A DNA stretch of 12,882 bases, taken from positions 1 through 12,882 of the forward strand of contig RFFY01000658.1 in the NCBI GenBank assembly GCA_003697065.1, given 5' to 3'. Positions within the stretch are counted from its first letter, which is position 1, and each line of letters starts with the position of its first letter. Positions 1 through 5,414 of the stretch are shown one piece after another. Under the pieces are notes generated by a model. It was not told the origin of the DNA. It saw only the letters and a program-made list of their open reading frames with translations, and ran no database searches. The stretch is from Actinomyces sp. (GTDB lineage: Bacteria > Actinomycetota > Acidimicrobiia > Acidimicrobiales > Aldehydirespiratoraceae). Position numbers and translations under genes: made by a program.

Positions 1-168
1 AACGAGGGCGATGCCGAACATGATGGCGGCCATCCAGGCCACCTGGGCCCGCTCGGCGAAGGCCCACACGAAGCGGGGCCGGCGGGCGGCGTCGAGGAGA
101 GCGACGACGCTGAGCGTGAGGGGTGTGGCGAGCACCAGGAGCACAGCGACGGTGAGGACGAGCTCCAC
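1..168 (-). CDS. Small membrane protein, N-terminal part only (cut by window edge)
   Basis: The reverse strand reads from a GTG at 168-166 for 56 codons without a stop and leaves the window at base 1. The visible residues form one hydrophobic segment (about residues 2-24, rich in L, V and A), then a basic loop with DAARRPRF (26-33), then the start of a second hydrophobic stretch (about 44-56). This hydrophobic-basic-hydrophobic pattern resembles small actinobacterial two-helix membrane proteins such as the DUF2516 type, but too little is visible to name a family. It lies 48 nt downstream of the GGDEF-EAL gene on the same strand. There is no clear Shine-Dalgarno, and a CATGCT hexamer ends 6 nt before the GTG, as at other predicted leaderless starts here. 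That supports this start. Confidence 0.6.
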   Translation of the reverse strand, partial: MELVLTVAVLLVLATPLTLSVVALLDAARRPRFVWAFAERAQVAWMAAIMFGIALV

Positions 169-174
169 GGCCCC

Positions 175-180
175 AGCATG
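175..180 (-). promoter_or_regulatory. -10-like hexamer CATGCT before the truncated membrane protein
   Basis: On the minus strand CATGCT is followed by 6 nt and then the GTG at 168. The spacing equals that at the pyk, mobA and desulfhydrase genes. The first base departs from TANNNT, so this is a weaker case. Confidence 0.3.
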
Positions 181-216
181 ACATGGGTCCGGCGGGGTCC
201 GGGCCCGGCGCCGCGG

Positions 217-1905
217 TCAGCGCCGCGGGACGTCGCGGCGGACGGCGGACACGACGGTGGCCGGATCGGGGGCCGTGGGCACCTGGTGGACGCGGGCCTG
301 GCGCTCCAGGAGGGCGTCGATCACCGGAGCGGGTTGGGGATCGGCGAAGTAGAAGCCCTGGCCGAGTTGGCAGCCGAAGTCCAGGAGGCGGCGGACCTGG
401 TCGGCGTCGGTGATGCCCTCGGCCAGGGTGGTGATACCCAGGCCGCGGGCCAGGGCCACGACATGGCGCAAGATGGTGTCGTCGGCGGGGCTGTGGCCCA
501 TGCGAGCCACGAAGGAGCGGTCGAGCTTGACGAGGGAGGGCTCGAAGTCGCGCAGGTGGGTGAGCGACGAGAAGCCCGTCCCGAAGTCGTCGAGCGCCAT
601 ACCGACCCCGAGGGTGCGTGCACCCTCCACGGCGTGCCAGATGGTGTGGACGTCGGCGATGAGGGCGGTCTCGGTCAACTCGACGTAGAGCTGGGCGGGG
701 TCGGCCCCGGTCCGGGTCAGCACGTCCCGCAGGAGGTCCACGAAGTCGCTCTGGGCGAGCTGGCGCGGGGAGACGTTCAGGGTCACCCGCAGGGGGTGGC
801 CGCCGGGCTCGGCGATCTCGGCCCAGTGGCGGGCCCGCCGGGCGGCCTCTTCGACCACCCAGCGACCCACGGGGACGATCAGACCGGTGTCCTCCAAGGC
901 GGGGAGGAAGTCGGGGGGATGCAACAGGCCCCGTTCGGGATGGGCCCAGCGCAGGAGGGCTTCGACGCCCACCATCCGGCCCGACTCGAGGGCGACGAGG
1001 GGCTGGTAGAAGAGGCGGAACTCGCCCGCCTCGAGGGCCTGTTCGAGGCGCCGCTCGGCGTTGGCCGGCGTGAGCCGGGAGCGCAGGGTGGGATCGAACA
1101 CCGTGACCCGGCGGGGCGTGCCCTTGGCGGCGTACATGGCGGTGTCGGCGTCGCGCAGGACCTCGTCGACGTCGGAGTTGGGGTCGGCGAAGGCGATGCC
1201 CACGCTGGCGGAGATCCGGATCCGGTCCTCGCCGAACTCGAAGGGGATCTCCAGGAGGTCGACCAGCTCACGGGCGAGGCGTTCGGACTGCTCGGGGGCG
1301 GCGGGTGCCGGGTCGAGGACGACGAACTCGTCGCCGGCGAACCGGGCCACGAAGCGGTCGGGGCCCGCCCCCTCGGCGAGCCGGTCGGCCACGGCTCGCA
1401 TGAGGCGGTCGCCGACCTCGTGGCCCCAGGTGTCGTTGACGGCCTTGAAGCCGTCGAGGTCGACGAACAGGACGCCGACGCGGGTGTTGAGGCGACGGGC
1501 GTGGCGGGTGGCGCCGGGTAGAACGGCCCGGAGGTAGCGCCGGTTCGGCAGGCCGGTGAGGGGATCGTGCAGGGACAGGCGGGTCAGCTCGCGCTGGGCC
1601 CGGATGGCGTCGCGGTAGCGCCGGGTGGCGAAGACCACGGCCCCGAGGGGGGCGACGACCAGGAGGGCCAGGAGTCCGTTGGTGTCGAGGTCCCGCCCGG
1701 GGTCGAGTCGGTCGAGGAGCCACTCGGGCAGGCGGTAGACGATGGCGAGGACGCAGACGACGACCCCGACCACGACGATCAGGGCCAGTTCCACCCCGGC
1801 GCGGCGCTCGCTCTCGACGAGGTCCTCGACGTGGAAGGGGCCCTCGCGGGGCGCGGCGAAGGTGCGGGTGCCGTCGTCGCGGGATGAGCGGAGTCGTCGG
1901 AGCAC
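217..1905 (-). CDS. Membrane-anchored GGDEF-EAL cyclic-di-GMP enzyme
   Basis: This 562-residue protein probably makes and/or degrades the second messenger cyclic di-GMP at the inner face of the membrane. Two hydrophobic segments (about 38-58 and 76-94) form a short hairpin with no periplasmic or PAS sensor domain. The GGDEF domain (about 108-272) has HDPLTGLPNRR at 113-123 and AGDEF at 190-194 in place of GGDEF. No RxxD inhibitory site sits at the usual place upstream. The EAL domain (about 284-535) looks catalytically complete: E315 in EALLRW, N377, E409 and E412 in ELTE, D439-D440 in DDFG, K460, E496 and Q516. The start is GTG, with GAGG 9 nt upstream. The gene follows the glycosyltransferase by 156 nt on the same strand. 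The family is certain. Whether the cyclase half works, or whether it is mainly a phosphodiesterase, cannot be told from sequence. Confidence 0.96.
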   Translation of the reverse strand: MLRRLRSSRDDGTRTFAAPREGPFHVEDLVESERRAGVELALIVVVGVVVCVLAIVYRLPEWLLDRLDPGRDLDTNGLLALLVVAPLGAVVFATRRYRDAIRAQRELTRLSLHDPLTGLPNRRYLRAVLPGATRHARRLNTRVGVLFVDLDGFKAVNDTWGHEVGDRLMRAVADRLAEGAGPDRFVARFAGDEFVVLDPAPAAPEQSERLARELVDLLEIPFEFGEDRIRISASVGIAFADPNSDVDEVLRDADTAMYAAKGTPRRVTVFDPTLRSRLTPANAERRLEQALEAGEFRLFYQPLVALESGRMVGVEALLRWAHPERGLLHPPDFLPALEDTGLIVPVGRWVVEEAARRARHWAEIAEPGGHPLRVTLNVSPRQLAQSDFVDLLRDVLTRTGADPAQLYVELTETALIADVHTIWHAVEGARTLGVGMALDDFGTGFSSLTHLRDFEPSLVKLDRSFVARMGHSPADDTILRHVVALARGLGITTLAEGITDADQVRRLLDFGCQLGQGFYFADPQPAPVIDALLERQARVHQVPTAPDPATVVSAVRRDVPRR

Positions 1906-1918
1906 GTCGGAGCACCTC

Positions 1919-2010
1919 GGGTCGCCGGGCGGCGGCCGTTCTCACCGTGATCGTCGGCGCTCGGCGTCCGGTCTTGAGTCCCCGCTCGATCGCCCCGGGT
2001 CGCCGGGCGG
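1919..2010. repeat. 14-bp direct repeat between glycosyltransferase and GGDEF-EAL genes
   Basis: GGGTCGCCGGGCGG occurs at 1919-1932 and again at 1997-2010, both inside the 156-nt gap. Further GC-rich palindromic bits lie near the glycosyltransferase stop. I see no U-tract terminator and no good -10 box before the GGDEF-EAL start, so read-through from upstream is plausible. The repeat may be chance in such GC-rich DNA. Confidence 0.4.
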
Positions 2011-2061
2011 GTGGAGGCGAGCACGGTCGCCGGGGCTCGACGGTTACCCGGGCGGGCGCCC

Positions 2062-2784
2062 TCAGGTCGTCGGTGCGGGGGGCAGGGAGCGCCGGCTCGA
2101 GCCCACGAGGGCGACCAGGACCCGCAGGTAGTGGTAGGCGAGACGCATCCGTTGGGTGGAGGCCGCGCCCGCGGCGCGCTCGTCCATGTGCACTGGGACC
2201 TCGCGGACGTCGTAGCCGGCACGGCAGGCGGCCACGAGGGCCTCGACGGAGTCCATGTACTCGGTGGGGTAGTGGGCGGCGAAGGCCGACAGGAGGGGCT
2301 CGGCGATCCCCCGGAAGCCCGAGGAGGTGTCGCGGAAACGGCGGCGGGTGAGGAGGCCGACCCCGAGGCGCAGGCCCGCCATGGCGACCCGGCGGGCGTA
2401 CCCGACCCGGTAGTCGCCAGCGGCGAAGCGGTCGCCGACGACGAGGTGGGCGCCCTCGTCGAGCACCGCCAACAGGGCGGCGATCTCGTCGGGGCGGTGC
2501 TGACCGTCGGCGTCGAACTGGACGACCCGCCGGTAGCCGTGTTCGACGGCGTAGCGGAAACCGGCGCGCAGGGCTGCACCGATGCCGAGATTGACGGGGA
2601 GGCGGACGACCGGGACCCCCCGCTCGCGGGCGACGCGGCCGGTGGCGTCGTCGGAGCCGTCGTCGACGACGACGATGTCGAGTCCGAGGCGGTCGCGGAC
2701 GGCGAGGAGGGCGTCGAGGGTGGACCCGATGGCCGCCTCCTCGCGGAAGGCGGGCATGACCACCAACGTCGACGCCGGCGTCAC
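2062..2784 (-). CDS. GT2 family glycosyltransferase (polyprenyl-phosphate sugar transferase-like)
   Basis: This 240-residue cytoplasmic or peripheral enzyme transfers a sugar from a nucleotide donor, probably to a polyprenyl phosphate or a glycan. The donor and acceptor cannot be read from sequence. GT-A features appear in order: VVMPAFREE (8-16), the nucleotide-binding DDGS (41-44), the metal-binding DADGQH (91-96), GDRF (117-120), and DTSSGFR (152-158), typical of dolichol-phosphate-mannose-synthase-like GT2 enzymes. There is no C-terminal transmembrane domain. I chose the GTG at 2784 because the family starts a few residues before its first beta strand. That GTG overlaps the stop of the upstream oxidoreductase in a GTGA, so translation is probably coupled. 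The open frame continues upstream, but that part is a shadow of the oxidoreductase gene. Confidence 0.93.
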   Translation of the reverse strand: MTPASTLVVMPAFREEAAIGSTLDALLAVRDRLGLDIVVVDDGSDDATGRVARERGVPVVRLPVNLGIGAALRAGFRYAVEHGYRRVVQFDADGQHRPDEIAALLAVLDEGAHLVVGDRFAAGDYRVGYARRVAMAGLRLGVGLLTRRRFRDTSSGFRGIAEPLLSAFAAHYPTEYMDSVEALVAACRAGYDVREVPVHMDERAAGAASTQRMRLAYHYLRVLVALVGSSRRSLPPAPTT

Positions 2785-4304
2785 GGGGAGCTCGTCGCCG
2801 CGGGACGGGTCCGTCCGGCCTCGCCGGGGGGATGGCGGAGTTCCTCGTGGTAGTCGGCCTCGACGTTGACCGCCCAGACGTCGTGTGCGGTGCCCTCGAC
2901 GATGTTCTCGACGGTGAGCATCGCCGTGTACATGGAGTGGTCCTGGTTGTTGTAGCGGTGCATGCCGTTGCGACCGACGGGGTGCACGCCGGGCAGCTCC
3001 CGCTCGAGCCAGTGCCGGATGGTCTCGACGTTGTCGCGGTAGTGGGCGTCGTACATGGGGTAGGCCCGGGGCATGCGCACCACGTGACCGCCCTCCACGA
3101 GCTCGGGGTCGACGAGGCCCAGGGTCGCCAGCTCCCGGCGGGCGAGGGCGATGAGCTCGTCGTCGGGTGCGGTCCACAGTTCGTCGCCCTCGTCGACGAA
3201 GTACTCGAGGCCCAGGCAGGTGCGATCGGGTTCGGGCACCATGTCGGGCGACCAGGCGCCGAAGTTCTGGATGCGTCCGACCTTCACCCCCGGCTCGTGG
3301 ATGTAGATCCAGTTGTCGGGAAAGGCGGCGTCGGCGGGCACCACCAAAGCGACGGTGAGGAAGTCCCGGAAGGTCAGCCCCTTGGCAGCGGCGAGGACCT
3401 CCGCCGGCGGGGGAGGGTCGAGGGCCTCGACCAGCAGGGCCAGGGGCATGGAGGAGATCACGACGTCGGTGGGGAAGTCGACGGGGCCCTCGGGCGTGTC
3501 GGCACGCACCGCCACCACGCGCCCCTCGGCGTGCAGGATCCGGGTCACGGGATGGCGCAGGCGCACCTCACCGCCTTGTGCCGTCACGAGTTCGGCGCAG
3601 CGCTCCCACATCATGCCGGGCCCCCGACGGGGGTACTCGAAACGCTCGATGAGGCTGGTGATCCGGGTCTGGCCCCGCCGGGGGGTGAGGGCGTTGACGA
3701 TGGCGCGGGCGAGGTCGAGGTTCTTGATGCGCTGGGCCGCCCAGTCGGCCTGGATGGTGTCGGCCGGCACCCCCCACACCTTCTCGGTGTAGGTCTTGAA
3801 GAAGATGCGGTACAGGCGCCACCCGAAGCGGGCGGCCACGAAGCCCTCGAAGGTCGACTGGTCGGCGGGGGGACGGATCCGGACCCACAGGTAGGACAGG
3901 ACGCAGCGGATCGCCTCGAGGATGCCGAGGTTGCGCAGGGCGTTGGCAGCGCGCAGGGGGTAGTCGTAGAAGCGCCCCCGGTAGTGGATGCGGCTCATGC
4001 GGGGCCGGGTGAGCATCTCGTCGTCGTCGAGCCACTCGTGCCACAGATCCCGCACGGGGGGGACCTTGGTGAAGAAGCGGTGACCGCCGATGTCGAAGCG
4101 CCAGCCGTCCCGGACGACGGTGCGGGAGATGCCGCCGACGATGTCGTCGGCTTCGAGGACGAGCGGCCGCACCCCGCGGCGACAGAACTCATGGGCCGCG
4201 GTCAATCCGGCCGGCCCGGCGCCGATGATCACCGGACGTGGCGGATCGGCCTCCGGCGGCGGTGTCGGCGTGGCGGCGCCGGTGCGCGTGGATGTGTGGG
4301 CCAA
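2781..4304 (-). CDS. FAD-dependent oxidoreductase, amine oxidase / UDP-galactopyranose-mutase-like
   Basis: This 507-residue flavoprotein has an N-terminal FAD dinucleotide fold: VIIGAGPAGL at 25-34, an acidic residue (E51) ending the second strand, and GG at 57-58. It continues with FDIGGHRF (70-77), KTYTEKVWG (170-178) and a C-terminal GRNGMHRYNNQDHSM (444-458). That last block recalls the FAD/substrate loop of UDP-galactopyranose mutase and of protoporphyrinogen-oxidase-like proteins (COG1232). At 507 residues it is longer than classical Glf (about 370-400), so a mutase role is only a possibility. The start is TTG at 4304, with GGGAGG 10 nt upstream and an in-frame stop 13 codons before it. 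The only other start before the FAD motif is GTG at residue 25, which would leave no room before the first strand. It overlaps the glycosyltransferase by 4 nt, which suggests one glycan-related pathway. Confidence 0.9.
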   Translation of the reverse strand: MAHTSTRTGAATPTPPPEADPPRPVIIGAGPAGLTAAHEFCRRGVRPLVLEADDIVGGISRTVVRDGWRFDIGGHRFFTKVPPVRDLWHEWLDDDEMLTRPRMSRIHYRGRFYDYPLRAANALRNLGILEAIRCVLSYLWVRIRPPADQSTFEGFVAARFGWRLYRIFFKTYTEKVWGVPADTIQADWAAQRIKNLDLARAIVNALTPRRGQTRITSLIERFEYPRRGPGMMWERCAELVTAQGGEVRLRHPVTRILHAEGRVVAVRADTPEGPVDFPTDVVISSMPLALLVEALDPPPPAEVLAAAKGLTFRDFLTVALVVPADAAFPDNWIYIHEPGVKVGRIQNFGAWSPDMVPEPDRTCLGLEYFVDEGDELWTAPDDELIALARRELATLGLVDPELVEGGHVVRMPRAYPMYDAHYRDNVETIRHWLERELPGVHPVGRNGMHRYNNQDHSMYTAMLTVENIVEGTAHDVWAVNVEADYHEELRHPPGEAGRTRPAATSSP

Positions 4305-4337
4305 CTCCGCTCGCCCTCCCTCGGATCCGGTCGTCGC

Positions 4338-4343
4338 ATGCTA
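4338..4343 (-). promoter_or_regulatory. Candidate -10 box TAGCAT for the oxidoreductase-glycosyltransferase operon
   Basis: TAGCAT on the minus strand fits TANNNT and lies 33 nt before the TTG start, leaving a short leader with a GGGAGG Shine-Dalgarno. A TTGGGG about 19 nt further upstream is a weak -35 candidate. The box sits in the divergent gap shared with the zinc-ribbon gene. Confidence 0.45.
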
Positions 4344-4415
4344 GCGAGGGCCCGGGCGGGTGCCCCAAATCTGGCCGGGCGTCCGGCGGTCCGCCCCCGG
4401 TCGCCGGGCCTGTGC

Positions 4416-4421
4416 GACACT
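4416..4421 (+). promoter_or_regulatory. Degenerate -10-like hexamer GACACT before the zinc-ribbon gene
   Basis: GACACT is followed by exactly 6 nt and the ATG at 4428, with no Shine-Dalgarno. The spacing matches the other predicted leaderless starts, but the first base is not T, so support is modest. Confidence 0.3.
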
Positions 4422-4427
4422 GCGGCC

Positions 4428-4670
4428 ATGGCGCCCGAAGCCCCGATCACGGAAACCGAGAGCGCGGAAACCCGGACGGCCGACGCCGAGGCGGTGTTCG
4501 ACTGTCCGCGTTGCGGGCGGCGGGTCCGGGAGCGCTTCTACGGGCCCTGCACCTCGTGCCGCGGGGAGCTGAGGGCCACACTGGGCGGCAGCGCCCGTGA
4601 GGTCGAGGTGGCCGAGTACGAGCCCAAGATGAACGTGACGCCCAACGCCGTCGCCCTGCGCGACGACTGA
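4428..4670 (+). CDS. Small conserved zinc-ribbon protein (80 aa), function unknown
   Basis: The protein has a charged, probably disordered N-terminus (1-22), then a compact four-cysteine motif: CPRC at 26-29 and CTSC at 41-44, 11 residues apart, as expected for a zinc ribbon or rubredoxin-like knuckle. The tail reads YEPKMNVTPNAVALRD (64-79). I recall short actinobacterial hypothetical proteins with a similar CxxC pair and a similar KMNVTPNAVA tail, but give no function. A role in nucleic-acid or protein binding would be a guess. The open frame extends upstream only as a shadow of the oxidoreductase gene. ATG 4428 is the natural start, with GACACT ending 6 nt before it. The gene diverges from the oxidoreductase operon and is followed by the long gene-free gap. 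Confidence 0.85.
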   Translation: MAPEAPITETESAETRTADAEAVFDCPRCGRRVRERFYGPCTSCRGELRATLGGSAREVEVAEYEPKMNVTPNAVALRDD

Positions 4671-4729
4671 GGGGACCCGGACCCCGGGGAAGGCCGTCGG
4701 CGCCGGGCCCGATCGCGCCCCGGACGCGG

Positions 4730-4781
4730 CGAGGTCCCGAGTAGCCTCCCGGCTCGCACCGGTCAACTCCTCGGGACCTCG
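4730..4781. repeat. 12-bp perfect inverted repeat, 28-nt loop
   Basis: CGAGGTCCCGAG (4730-4741) is the exact reverse complement of CTCGGGACCTCG (4770-4781). Inside the loop, CCGG...CCGG can form a small inner stem. A third partial copy, CTCGGGACC, lies at 4831-4839. It begins 60 nt after the zinc-ribbon stop and has no U-tract, so it could be a GC-only terminator or part of a structured RNA. Confidence 0.7.
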
Positions 4782-4802
4782 GTACGACTGCTCCACCCGG
4801 CT

Positions 4803-4826
4803 GCCGGTTCCCCGTCGGGTACCGGC
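4803..4826. repeat. Hairpin with CGTC tetraloop
   Basis: GCCGGT (4803-4808) pairs with ACCGGC (4821-4826). After one T-T mismatch, CCC (4810-4812) pairs with GGG (4817-4819) around a CGTC loop. Hairpins with the same CGTC loop occur at 4912-4927 and 5099-5114. Confidence 0.6.
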
Positions 4827-4889
4827 TGCACTCGGGACCCCGCCCCGTACGAGGGCGGCGTCCTGGTCGCCACGGTGACCGTCGCCACC

Positions 4890-4927
4890 GCATCGACCCG
4901 AGTCGACCATCGATGCCCGTCGGCATC
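4890..4927. repeat. Two mutually exclusive hairpins sharing one arm
   Basis: GCATCGA (4890-4896) can pair with TCGATGC (4910-4916). Alternatively GATGCC (4912-4917) can pair with GGCATC (4922-4927) across a CGTC loop. Both pairings are perfect and both use bases 4912-4916, so only one can form at a time. Confidence 0.55.
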
Positions 4928-5061
4928 CGGACCCGGCGGGTCACTCGTCCCGGTTCCCGTCGGCCCCGGTCGAGCCCCGTCGATCCGTCACGTCCCGCCC
5001 GGCGGGTTCCGTCCGACCCCGTCGCGGCACCCGGCGGCGCCGCCACGGCTGTGCGGACGGT

Positions 5062-5142
5062 CCACCGGCCGGTGGTGCCACCATCCTTCCTCCCGGTCGG
5101 CCCCCGTCGGGGCCTCGCTCCGGTCGGTCGGTGCCGGCACCG
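5062..5142. repeat. Cluster of perfect palindromes and a GC hairpin
   Basis: Within 81 bp lie the 14-bp perfect palindrome CCACCGGCCGGTGG (5062-5075) and an overlapping GGTGG-TG-CCACC (5071-5082) that re-uses its right arm. They are followed by the hairpin GGCCCC-CGTC-GGGGCC (5099-5114) and a second 14-bp perfect palindrome, CGGTGCCGGCACCG (5129-5142). A smaller CCCGCC-C-GGCGGG lies just upstream (4994-5006). Dyads of this kind suit dimeric DNA-binding proteins or RNA hairpins. Confidence 0.6.
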
Positions 5143-5158
5143 CCGTGCTCCGGTCGAC

Positions 5159-5206
5159 CCACCGACTCCCGAAGGAGCCGGCCTGGTTCAGCCGTGTCGT
5201 CGGTGG
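5159..5206 (-). other. Possible three-way-junction RNA fold
   Basis: Read on the minus strand, CCACCGAC (5206-5199) and GTCGGTGG (5166-5159) form an 8-bp closing stem. Inside it, 5194-5179 folds into a 6-bp hairpin with one bulged G and an AAC loop. Bases 5177-5166 form CTCC-TTCG-GGAG, whose loop as RNA is the very stable C(UUCG)G tetraloop. The inner hairpin and closing stem compete for one base pair. The fold is better on this strand than on the plus strand, which hints at minus-strand transcription. No family was recognised. Confidence 0.3.
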
Positions 5207-5348
5207 TCCGGGTTCCTTCCCGTCGCTCGGCCCTCCCGAGGTGAATCGATCGGGCTCTGCGCCGGGCTCTCGCCCTTTCCTCCGGCGACGGGGCGACTCT
5301 GCCCCACCGCTTGCCCGCCGGTCAAGTGGATTCGCGAAATCCCCAGGG

Positions 5349-5410
5349 TCGTCCAGAGGTGGACCAGGAAATCCACACGGGACCCCCGCTCGTCCACAGA
5401 GACACCCACA
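5349..5410. promoter_or_regulatory. Cluster of DnaA-box-like nonamers
   Basis: Four same-direction nonamers resemble the DnaA box TTATCCACA, or its GC-rich actinobacterial form TTGTCCACA. They are TCGTCCAGA (5349-5357), AAATCCACA (5369-5377), TCGTCCACA (5390-5398, one mismatch to the GC-rich form) and ACACCCACA (5402-5410). A weaker opposite copy, GGTGGACCA, lies at 5358-5366. The first three are 20 and 21 bp apart. The palindrome TTCGCGAA lies just upstream (about 5331-5338). No copy is a perfect consensus box and dnaA/dnaN are not in the window. Confidence 0.35.
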
Positions 5411-5414
5411 GGAA

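Larger units (their letters stand above)
4811..5225 (+). repeat. Seven dispersed CCCGTCG heptamers
   Basis: CCCGTCG begins at 4811, 4916, 4956, 4976, 5018, 5103 and 5219, always on the plus strand; four copies continue with a further G. Start-to-start distances are 105, 40, 20, 42, 85 and 116 bp, most of them close to whole helical turns. A related CCGGTCG begins at 4966, 5093, 5120 and 5150. The repeats could be protein-binding iterons or a by-product of skewed composition. Confidence 0.5.
4671..5414. other. 744-bp gene-free region between converging genes, rich in inverted repeats
   Basis: Open frames exist on both strands here, but their translations are Pro/Arg/Ser-rich with no recognisable fold and no codon-position bias, so I call no gene. 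The plus strand is visibly richer in C than in G. The region holds a 12-bp inverted repeat, several perfect hairpins and palindromes, seven CCCGTCG heptamers, and, in its last 70 bp, a cluster of DnaA-box-like nonamers; these are listed separately. I looked for the signature segments of RNase P RNA, tmRNA and SRP RNA on both strands and did not find them. Both flanking genes end into it, so it is not an obvious 5' leader. Nearly all other gaps in the window are under 160 bp. Confidence 0.75.

Noticed and set aside
2832..4670. 612-codon plus-strand frame ending at the zinc-ribbon stop
   Set aside because: All but the last 80 codons are antisense to the oxidoreductase gene. The real gene starts at ATG 4428.
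4671..5414. RNase P RNA, tmRNA or SRP RNA
   Set aside because: A GGAGGAAAG near 5278-5286 on the minus strand recalls the RNase P P4 arm, but the rest of that segment and the matching 3' ACAGAAA arm are absent. No tmRNA CCA end or SRP GGAAGG core in the right context was found.
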